From: Buxus sempervirens
Lineage: Eukaryota > Streptophyta > Magnoliopsida > Buxales > Buxaceae
Direction of reading: 5' to 3'
Assembly: GCA_947561395.2 (NCBI GenBank)
Contig: OX387188.1
Span: 15,160,229 to 15,224,228, forward strand
Length of the DNA stretch: 64,000 nt
Shown here: positions 56,118 through 64,000 of the stretch, in pieces
How the letters are laid out: every line of letters starts with the position of its first letter
Position numbering within the stretch: the stretch's first letter is position 1
The notes under the pieces: generated by a model
The model's database searches: none
Told to the model about the DNA's origin: nothing
The model's input: the letters and a program-made list of their open reading frames with translations, nothing else
Position numbers and translations under genes: made by a program

Positions 56118-57735
56118 ATCCTCTTGATGAGCTACGTACTGGGGCAGAGGTTGAAGGTGAGCTTGAGTACAGAGCCGAGGACTACTACCACCCTTAGTAG
56201 GATCTTCTTCATGATATTGTATTTTGTTTTGGGGAATTGTAAATGGGATGCAAATATCCTTTTGGACTTATACTTTGGGATATATCTTTTGTTTATGTCT
56301 ATATTTGGAAAGGAACTTGTGAGCATTTAGTTGCCTTATTTGTAATTTTGTATACACAGATATCATATCTTTTGGAGTTGTTATACAGGTGATCTTTCGT
56401 TGGATGGAAAATTTTTATTCTATGCTTATTTAGTTATGCACTCTAATGATTACTTTGTACTTGCCCAGGTTGATGATGTTAATTAGGTTCTTTTGGGCCC
56501 ATAAGTAGGTCTCGGGGATGGGTCGATGCCATGATAGGGCATACCCCTTTGTGGGGGCGCTACAACATATTGGTGAAATCAATGCATTAAAAGGCAAAAC
56601 ATATGCGCAATATATCCAAATCTCGTATAAAACAACTCCGGTCAATTCCCCAACTTAAAACACATATGAAACAAACTTTTACACTTTCTGAAATCAACCA
56701 ATTTGTTCTAAAACAAATTTTGGAATCAAAACTCCCTTTTAACCCAAAGGATTATCTATTTCAGTAGAACGTACCTAAAATCTTTATAAAATTATTTTTA
56801 ATAAAACGGTCAATGCGAACATCTCATAAACACCTAATTCTTATTGGTACGTTGGTTGAATTTTATAAAAAATCATTTTATAGTGGAAAATTGCCAAAAA
56901 TACAAGAAAACCAAATTCTATGTTGACCGCTCGACCCCACGCGCTTGAGCGGTGAGGTTGGGCGGTCTCAGAAATAAAAATCAAATGAAATAAAATAGGC
57001 GCTCGAGTGTTCAATTGAGCGATCTCTAATAGGCAAAATTTTGAATGGGCACTGAACACTCACACTCAAGCGATCGTGTTGGGTGGTTGTTCGATACGAT
57101 TTTGCAGGCAAGGCACTAAACAAGATTGCTAGAGTGATCTATCAAGTGCTCGACCAATTGTGGCTATTCCAAAATCTAATTTTGTTTGTTTTCACTTTTT
57201 CCAATTCGTTTCACTTTAAATCCATCCGAAAGCAATCAAACACATCTAATATCTCTTTTAAAATGTATTGAATCAATCCTAACACATAGAATACATGATC
57301 TACAATGAATCGAACATAAAACCACCAAACAAACGGAAAACTGCAGAATATCAACTTCTGTGTTCTACTTTGCATAATATCTATTCTAAATCAATATCTA
57401 ACACAAAAATACTTAGATTCATATCCCAATACGGCAATACGTCCATGGATCAAACCCAAATGACTATGAATAGAAAATCATGAAAGTAACGATTAAACGG
57501 AGTACTACTTATCTCTATTTGCTCAAGAACACAGCCAAAAACAGAGCTCTCTTTCTTTAGGTGGCTCAAAATCCAAGAATCCTCCAATACTAGACACACA
57601 CGGTTAGGGTTTTTGCCTCATTCAATTCTCCAAGACCAAAAAAAAAAAATTATTTTTAGAAACTAACAACATAAAACACAAGTCCACTTCTCTTTAGTTA
57701 GTTTCTAATTCAATTGTTTACGATCCCATGCTTCG

Positions 57736-57845
57736 CTATCCAATAAGAATTAAAATAATTCTTTACTTATCCATTACCTCTAATATCAACACTATCCAAT
57801 AAGAATTAAAATAATTCTTTACTTATCCATTACCTCTAATATCAA
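57736..57845. repeat. 56-bp tandem duplication in element A
   Basis: CTATCCAATAAGAATTAAAA and the following bases to ACCTCTAATATCAA are present twice in a row (57736 and 57792), virtually identical, so the duplication is recent. Confidence 0.9.
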
Positions 57846-57995
57846 GATCCAACCGTCGGATTTGCCTCAATTTCTGGATATCCCTCCTCTAAGTGATCTC
57901 CTATACAAATCTATACTCGAATTAACTGAACTTCCATAAATAACTCTATAATAATTAATTAAATAAATTCTATAAATTTGTGGTTTTACTGCTAA

Positions 57996-58565
57996 TATAA
58001 CAACGTGTATTATCACCTATCTTGTGTTTTAGATGCTTGTAATTGTTGTAATTGTATTATATGATACTTAATTATATTTGATGGGTGTGATAATTTTTTA
58101 TTGGTACAAATTCTTATTTGTTATATGATATCCATGTTTATGATGAAGAAAATATAATTTGAGAACTATAAGTGTATGCATTATAATCCATCAAATTTAA
58201 AGCTAAGGCATTATAATTATTTTAAATCAAAAATATATTTTCCTTTTATGGATAAGGTCATATTAGAAGGAGATAGTTTTTTTTTTATATCAACTTTTTG
58301 GTTATTGCTAAGATGTGTAACATATTCTATTTTGTTATATTTCAATGAGTTAGAGCATGATAATGTCCCATTCAAAGAAAACTTGGTTATTAAGTATACA
58401 ATATATTGCATTTTATTTGAGATTTCAATTTCAGCGAGTCGAGTGTGTCTCTTTGAAAAAAAAAAAATACCTAGTATTTAAACTTAAATTTAAATTATAT
58501 GAGCTCGTTCCATATGAATTCATTTATATTCCGAGCTTGAATTGTTAATGCATGGTTATTTTATA
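57996..58565. other. AT-rich right flank of the nest, no gene
   Basis: Open frames here are A/T-driven and unlike known proteins. Confidence 0.45.
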
Positions 58566-58927
58566 CTAGCAAGGTGCATGTGCAATACTACACGTAGTAA
58601 AAAAAATAATTTTAGGGCATGTAAGGGATATGAAATTGTTGAATGGTATTTTAGAAAGTGAAAAATGAAAAGAAAAAAGGTTTGCAACATGTAAGAAATA
58701 AGAAATTATTAAGGGTATCTTTTGAAAACAAAAAAATGATATTGATAAAAAGGTTAAAAAGATAAGAAATTGTTGAAGGATATCTCTTGGAAAGTGAAAA
58801 ATGAAAAAGACAAAGTTATGCACCTAAATGTACAAGACAAAATGAGATTAAAAGGTTATTTTTGGTAAACAATGCACATTTTTTGGCATGCTTCCCAAGC
58901 TTGTGTTTACTTTATATATAGCATGGA
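58566..58927 (-). mobile_element. Helitron-like non-autonomous element
   Basis: On minus it ends with a GTGTAGTATTGCACATGC near-hairpin, then CTTG and CTAG (58569-58566), then T. A plausible 5' start, TCCATGCTATATATAAAG, lies at 58927. The base before it is G, not the expected A, so the left-hand end of the element is less certain. The interior resembles 8640-8720 (GAAAGTGAAAAATG and similar), suggesting one family. Confidence 0.55.
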
Positions 58928-59985
58928 CTAATAAATTAAGAGTGGTTAATAAATGTTGAATAAAATCCTATTAAATTTATATTTATTAATAAAATAACAT
59001 ATATAATAAAATAGTTCTATCTTGTATTTTTTCTTTATAAAATAATTAACTATTGATTAAATGTAATAAAATAACATAAATAGTTAACTAACTGAAATTG
59101 ATAAATATTTTAACGATTTTAGGTTAAAATCATTAATATAATCTGATGAATGATAAAGTATGGTTTTTAACACTAGGTTTTGAAGCAAGAGATGTTAGAG
59201 TTTTGATCCTAAATCAATCAACAAGAGAAGTTAGGCTTTTGGAAAGAATCAAAAGATGGAAAATAGAGATGAGCAATGCGAGAAGCATTCACATTAAATA
59301 AGGATTTTTTATCATCCCGTCAATGCCATTGTAGTGTTTAGATTCTACTACTTCTAAAAGCAAAAATGACTATTTTTTATTGTCAACAATTTTTTCCCTG
59401 TTCTGTTGGTTTAAATTACAAAATTATCCAATAGATGCTAAAAATCTATAATTCTAGAGTAAAAATTAAATCAATAAGAATATTTTTTAGAGGGGTAAAA
59501 TTGTCAACAAGACAATGTCCTATGTTTTTGCCATTTAGGTTTCTTCTTCTTGCATCATATGATGGAAATTAATTTGCAAACTCTTCTCCTTCACCTTCCT
59601 TTGGCTTTTTTTTTCTTCAGTCGTTTGCAAATATCTTCTGCCATTTTCTTTCTTTGGTAGAATGTGCAAATGCAAAGTACGACTGTCAGTCTTCCCAAAA
59701 TGATAGCCATTTGTTTACACAAATTTTGCATTTGAATATCAAATAGGTTTGATGTGCAAATACAAATACAAATTGTATTTTTTATTTATAAAAAGTGTGG
59801 TACAAATCTCTGTGACTCCTATGATTCTTTTCTTCAAAATTCTTTCATTTGAGGGTTGAAATTGCTTATTCTCAAATCGGTCTTTTGTCTTCCTCGATGA
59901 ACCTCACAAAAGGCAAACAAAGAGGTAGATCTGATGGCTTCCATGTGTAGATCTATGTTGGATTTGATGAGAAGTTCTTAGCTTA
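58928..59985. other. AT-rich sequence, no gene recognised
   Basis: No domain or long frame. TTTTTCTTCAG-like pyrimidine tracts near 59610 could be splice acceptors, but nothing coding follows that I recognise. Confidence 0.4.
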
Positions 59986-60126
59986 ATCTTCAGCTTGCAA
60001 GCTTGTTGAAGATCATGAAAAACTTCGGTTTGATCTTCGGCTTGTATGCTTGTTGAAGATCTTGAAAAATTTTGGCTTGATCTTCGGCTCGTATGCTTGT
60101 TTAAAATCTTGGACAAATTTGATATT
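59986..60126. repeat. 47-bp tandem repeat, three units
   Basis: Units start at 59986, 60033 and 60080 (ATCTTCGGCTTGTATGCTTG followed by TTGAAGATCTTG). The minus frame across it encodes an imperfect repeat peptide. It lies downstream, on minus, of the TATA-like site at 60396-60403. Confidence 0.85.
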
Positions 60127-60395
60127 TGTTGTAGATCTTTGGGTTGTAGTGCGTGTCAAAGATGGAGTGCTTGAATCTTCAGATCTTGAGTGCTATTTTT
60201 GAGCTTCAAGTCTTCAGTGCTTCGAGGTTTCTTGGATCTTCAGAACAGTGGCACTTCAATTCTTGAGGGATTTAGGTTTTCAGAATAAAAAGGCTTAAGT
60301 TCTTCAGGGCTTGAGTCTTCAGAGTAGCAAGGCTTCGCTTCTTCTATAGACTTCCCGTGTTCTTCACATGTGTAGAATGGAGATAAGGACTACCC

Positions 60396-60403
60396 TATTT
60401 ATA
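60396..60403 (-). promoter_or_regulatory. TATA-like site, minus strand
   Basis: TATAAATA within CTATAAATAGGG on minus, the usual form of the LTR TATA boxes in this window. About 270 bp downstream are the 47-bp repeats. No LTR ends were found around it, so the owner is unknown. Confidence 0.4.
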
Positions 60404-61008
60404 GATGTGGGCAGGATAGAGTTCTCCAAATCTAAAAATCTTGAGAGAATTATCACCATTAATTTGTAGAGATAATTCCATATTTTGAAGAATTATCAAA
60501 GCTTAATGATAATTAATTTATTTGGAGAATTATCAAAATAATAATTCTTCTATGGTCCCACAAGCAATTTACGTAGTTATTTTAGAGAAAAAATTCTATT
60601 TATTTTATTTAAAGAATTTATCCCTAAGTGGGATCCATACAATTTGTGAGATTTTGCTATGTGGCATTTTTTTAATCTAAAAAATTTTAATTCCTATAAA
60701 TGCCACCTTGAGGCTTGTTTGTTTGCACGACTTGTTGTGCTTTAAGTAAACAAGGCTCGACCTTGTATTTGCGAGGCTTGATTTTGTAACACTTTGCCAA
60801 TATTTGTTTGGATAATGTTTTAATAATTTCACACAAAATTTGTGATGCGATCGTTTAAAACCATCAATTGGTCTTCATCTTTATGACTCAAGAGAGAGAG
60901 CCTTTGTTTTTTTTTCAAAAAAGGAGTCCACATCACCATCCCATTCTACCTGAACTTTGTACCAAAAACATCTTTTGAGAGGTTATGTTTTGCTTATAGG
61001 ACTCTTAA
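60404..61008. other. AT-rich sequence with repeated GATAATTC words, no gene
   Basis: GAGAATTATCA and its inverse occur several times at 60430-60560. Nothing coding is recognised. Confidence 0.4.
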
Positions 61009-61030
61009 ATGGTATTTGCATTTTGTGCAG

Positions 61031-61185
61031 GAATGAACCAATTTACTGGGTTTGGAGTACCATGCATTGGTACTCTTGCTTTCCACAAAAAGAGACAGCA
61101 TTTGGGGCTTAGAGAAGCACGTGTTGACAATTATGTCTCACACTTAAACATCCAACATGTCATTTGGTATGGCAATATGATGGTT
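61031..61185 (+). CDS. Possible exon of an unidentified gene (fragment)
   Basis: A pyrimidine-rich stretch and TTGTGCAG (AG at 61029-61030) resemble a splice acceptor. The frame after it reads MNQFTGFGVPCIGTL, then AFHKKRQHLGLREARVDNY and onwards, less A/T-biased than its surroundings. It may end at an ATG/GT donor near 61181-61183. I do not recognise the protein. Its later part contains one copy of a 25-bp word repeated at the edge of the hAT element. It could be a host exon, a transposon-captured fragment or chance. Confidence 0.25.
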
Positions 61186-61288
61186 TTTTGTTTTTTCCTG
61201 TAAAATTGGTAATTGAGGAAGCATCTTTCTTGTTTCCACAGATAAGGACTCGATTCCTTATTCTGTCTCACACTTAAACATCCAACAT
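61134..61288. repeat. 25-bp direct repeat pair next to the hAT terminus
   Basis: Identical 25-mers at 61134-61158 and 61264-61288 (TGTCTCACACTTAAACATCC continuing AACAT). The second ends exactly where the hAT terminal sequence begins. The 105 bp between them are unrelated to the transposon. Confidence 0.9.
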
Positions 61289-64000
61289 AGGGTTGCTAAA
61301 TGAGCCGGCCCCGCACTGCCCAAGCCCATTTTGCCGGGGCCGGCGTGCCGCGGGCTCGGCTGGTCGCGGCACGCCTAACCCGTTTTCTATAAAACCCAGG
61401 CATGGCGGGCCGCCGGCGGGCCTAGGTATAAAAATTGAATTTTTTTTAAAAAAACCAAGGAAAACTAGAAAACAGATAGTAAAAAATCACAAAAAATTAT
61501 GAAAAATATGTTTATTATTCACAAAATTGTCTTGCACATATTGGAATAGATTTTGCTCAAAAATATAAATAAATTAATTATTACAAGTACAAGTACAACT
61601 TTGCAAAAAATACATAATCACTTGCAGAAATAATATTGCATCACTATGGTATGAGCACATGCCAACTAGGTTGGCACCCACTCATCTATCTTTCATTTGC
61701 AGTTTAAAAAAAAAAAGAGAGAAAGTAAAGTTCCTAAACTTTGATTACAAAAAATATAATAAAACTTAGATTAATCTGGAAGACTAAATTCATCAAGATT
61801 CAAATCATCGAAGTCTCCAGCAAGTTGATTATCTGCATATTCCTGATCTCTTAGTTCCGCCCTTAACCAATCTATAAGATAAACACATACTTGCACCATC
61901 TTCAGCGTTAATCTACTCCTGTAGTTGTCCACTGTTCGTCCACCTACACTAAAAGCTGATTTCAATGCAACTGTGGACCGTTAGTAGATCACGTGCCATG
62001 GCGGAAAGCATAGGATAACTAACTTGATTTTGCTTCCACCATGTCAAAATGTTACAAGAACTATGCTCATCCATAGTATGTAAAAGTATTGGGGGTCTTT
62101 CTAAATAAATCCTTAACTCAAATGATCCCCCATTACCAGATACTGGTTGTTTTCCCCTTCTTCTCCCACTTAAAAAATTCTAGGGGGAATTATCTGGTAG
62201 TGTTTCTTGGGTCTGAGTTTGACCTTGTCTGCTACAGCTAGTATCATATTCAGAAAAAGTCTTTTTAATAGGGTTCTTATTTTACGTATATCTATTTGAA
62301 AAGAAGAATTCATATTCTCATTTATTGCATCTATTAAGTCTTCCACTCCTAATTTAATCCTAGGGCCCATTTTACTAGCTAAACAATATAAATTAGGCAT
62401 ATCTTGCCAATATTTTAAAATTTTAGCTTCCATTGTAGGGCAAATATCTTTAACAACGGACGTGTCTCTATATTGTTTAAAGCAAATACTTATTTGATAT
62501 AAACAATTTAAAATACTCAGGGATGTTGGGTAATAAACCCCTGATAAGTATCTTGTTGCATCATAAAAAACTTTTAAGAAAATCTCTTAAAATTTTTGCT
62601 ATTTGCCAATCAAGTTCTATTAGTTCACTTTGAGGCACTTTTGTTTTATAAAATAGTGTAAGTTCTTGTTTTAATTCTCGTACAACTTCTAGCTTTAAAT
62701 ATGTTGAGTTTCACCTATGTTCAACATCTAGGGTACTTTTTTTAGGTTGCTTTCATAAACTTGTTCAATAATTTTTAAATTCTCTAGCAGTTGTGCTAGA
62801 TTGTTTTAAATATCTTACTGCATCTCTAATATTTGTTAAATGATATTGGACAATTTTTAAGCCATCCTGCACAACTAAATTTAGGATGTGACAAGCACAC
62901 CTAACATGAAATAAACATCCATCTATTTTTAAGTTTAAGTGTTGTTTTAATATGTCTATTACAACATTATTAGCACTTGCATTATCAAGTGCTAGAGCCA
63001 TTACTTTATTTTGTATTTTATACTTTCTTATATTATGTGCTATAGCTGGTCCAGAATGTCTATAATCTAGGGACGCAAAAGTTAGTATTCTTTTTTCCAT
63101 ACTCCAATTCTCATCTCTATAATGTGCAGTTATAGCTAAATAACTTATTTGTTGTCTACTTGTCCAGATATCTGAGGTTAAAGCCACCTTAAAGCTATTG
63201 TTTGAAAATGTTTTTATTAATGTGGTTTTCCTGTTTTGATATAATGTTATAGCATCATTTCTTCAAGTGTGGCGTGAGAAGGGTTTATGTCTTAATGCTA
63301 GATATTTGGTTATTAGACGGTTAAATCTTTTAGATTTTATTAATCTAAAGTGTAATTCTTCTTGTATTACCCAATTTACTATTTCAAGTATAGTTTCTTC
63401 TTGATTAAAAACAAAATTACCAAATTAATACTATTGTTGGAAATTTAGGCTTGCCTAGGGTCTATTTGGCCATGTTTTGGAAGGCATTTCTGCAAATGCC
63501 GTTGCAAGTGGCTTGTACCACTTTTTCCTTTGCAACTAAATTTCTTTTTTTTTGCAGTGGTTACAAACTGCCCTCTCTTCACTCCCTATAGTTTTAATTG
63601 CAAAATTTAGCTAGACGCCTGAGGTTCTACTCCTCTTGGTGCTCCTAGGTGGTAGGGAAGATGATCCCATCTCTTGGGAAGACAACTCAGGTTCATGATC
63701 TTGGATGCGAGGGTCACCATATGGGGATTAGGTCACATCATCAGAAAAAGTTGGGTCAAAATAGGGTCTAAGAAATTCCCTTTCCTCAGTGTTAAAGAAA
63801 ATAGGATGCCTGGGGGTCAATTATCAAATTTCAGAAAAAAATTTCTTAATAAATAATATAATAATAAATTTTTGGTGATACACTACCTATAGTAAAGTGA
63901 GGAATAATATACGCAAAAATGCATCAAGAAAATTTCCAGGTAACTGGAGGGGGTAAAAAACGGTCCTACTTAAAACCTAGTTTCCTTAGGCAATTATTTT
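61289..64000 (-). mobile_element. hAT transposon, right end outside the window
   Basis: The left end reads AGGGTTGCTAAATGAGCC (terminal inverted repeat, 3' side of the transposase gene). A GC-rich subterminal region of GGCCGGC/GCCGGG words follows (61303-61425), typical of plant hAT elements. The transposase pseudogene fills 61771 to about 63800 on minus. The adjacent 8-mer TCCAACAT (61281-61288) would be the TSD. The other terminus is not in the window. Confidence 0.75.
61771..63800 (-). pseudogene. hAT transposase, nearly full length, inactivated
   Basis: hAT transposases cut and paste DNA with an RNase H-like fold. Reading minus from about 63800, an N-terminal part ends in KRSRTSGV. A BED zinc finger follows (CNHC, then SGTSHLQRHLQKC, about 63570-63490). 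The central region has NDAITLY, then VALTSDIWTS, HYRDENW, ALDNASAN and FHVRCACHILNLVVQDG (62765-63187 open). A middle part has MEAKILKYWQDMPNLY (62433-62170). The C-terminal dimerisation domain is KSAFSVGGRTVDNYRS, then LTLKMVQVCVYLIDWLR (61965-61771). Several stops (for example before the AGAAATGAT codons near 63265) and frameshifts break it. Domain order and length match the family. Confidence 0.88.

Larger units (their letters stand above)
53241..56564 (+). mobile_element. Element C: solo LTR of the D family
   Basis: 3,324 bp. Starts TGTAAAATCC and ends GGGGGCGCTACA. Flanks are GCATA (53236-53240) and ACATA (56565-56569), one mismatch. Same order of parts as D: CTAAGGTACC minisatellite, TATA box (54622-54628), purine-rich leader, donor CAT/GTAAGTATC (intron from 54792), GCGATTAATC words (55190-55345), hairpin 56069-56085 and acceptor AG 56116-56117. 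It is inserted in A. Confidence 0.85.
8966..57990 (-). mobile_element. Element A: chromovirus-type solo LTR, outermost layer of the nest
   Basis: A single minus-strand LTR in three pieces: 8966-9754, 52818-53240 and 56570-57990, about 2.6 kb of its own sequence. Plus-strand left end TGTAACGCCC is the complement of the usual GGGCGTTACA terminus. The right end has a mutated last base (GTTTTACT for TTTTACA). Flanking 5-mers are GCTAC (8961-8965) and GCTAA (57991-57995). It carries the hairpin/acceptor module (9412 to 9371 on minus) and a decayed donor near 57512 (ATAAGT for GTAAGT). No internal region remains, so LTR-LTR recombination is inferred. B and C inserted later. Confidence 0.75.

Overview
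This is a gene-poor, repeat-dense piece of nuclear DNA from a flowering plant, probably in or near heterochromatin. The evidence is the mobile elements themselves: Ty3/gypsy chromoviruses of the Tekay/Del type, Tat/Ogre-type gypsy elements, a short-LTR TRIM-like family, Helitrons, a tRNA-derived SINE and a hAT transposase relic. I see no intact host protein-coding gene. One short exon-like stretch near 61.0 kb is the only candidate for host coding sequence. The species cannot be named from what is visible.

Left flank (1-8965): AT-rich sequence with a complete SINE (209-408) inside a perfect 15-bp target-site duplication (TSD), a DNA-transposon-like element with 25-bp terminal inverted repeats (2940-5109), and a Helitron cluster (6586-8632) that includes one complete 199-bp Helitron at 7729-7927.

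Centre (8966-57990): one continuous nest of LTR retrotransposons, resolved by LTR ends and TSDs. A (solo LTR, minus, 8966-57990) holds B (chromovirus with both LTRs, plus, 9755-52817, TSD CACTC) and C (solo LTR, 53241-56564). B holds K (TRIM-like, 13351-17628), which holds J (same family, 13838-17342, TSD TAACA), which holds I (Tat solo LTR, 13960-16732). B also holds L (17955-20114, TTGTA), M (20762-23827, ATAGT), D (24543-45634, TAAGA) and G (47460-52612). D holds E (Tat/Ogre gag-only element, minus, 25110-39445, GTATC) and F (solo LTR, 40919-43653, TTAAC). G holds H (Tat solo LTR, minus, 48864-51687). Nesting reaches five levels (A>B>K>J>I). E is the youngest element that can be dated: its LTRs differ by only about ten substitutions.

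Right flank (57996-64000): another Helitron-like end, a 47-bp tandem repeat, an unidentified exon-like stretch, and a hAT transposon that runs off the window with a decayed but nearly full-length transposase on the minus strand.

The most interesting signal is in the LTRs. All nine chromovirus-type LTR copies (A, B5', B3', C, D, F, G, L, M) carry the same module. A small stem-loop with compensatory base changes (TGGGATA-TTCG-TATCTCA, or TGGGACT-TTA-AGTCTCA) lies 22-32 nt upstream of a T-rich tract ending in CAG/TAG. The right arm of the stem contains a branch-point-like CTCAY. A consensus 5' splice donor lies 75-310 bp downstream of the TATA box in most of these LTRs and in the Tat LTRs. This suggests an intron inside the LTR whose branch point is held in a hairpin. 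Between donor and acceptor sits a GC-rich cluster of short words (GCGCCTAG, GAGCTCGCG and similar) that recurs in elements of different lineages.
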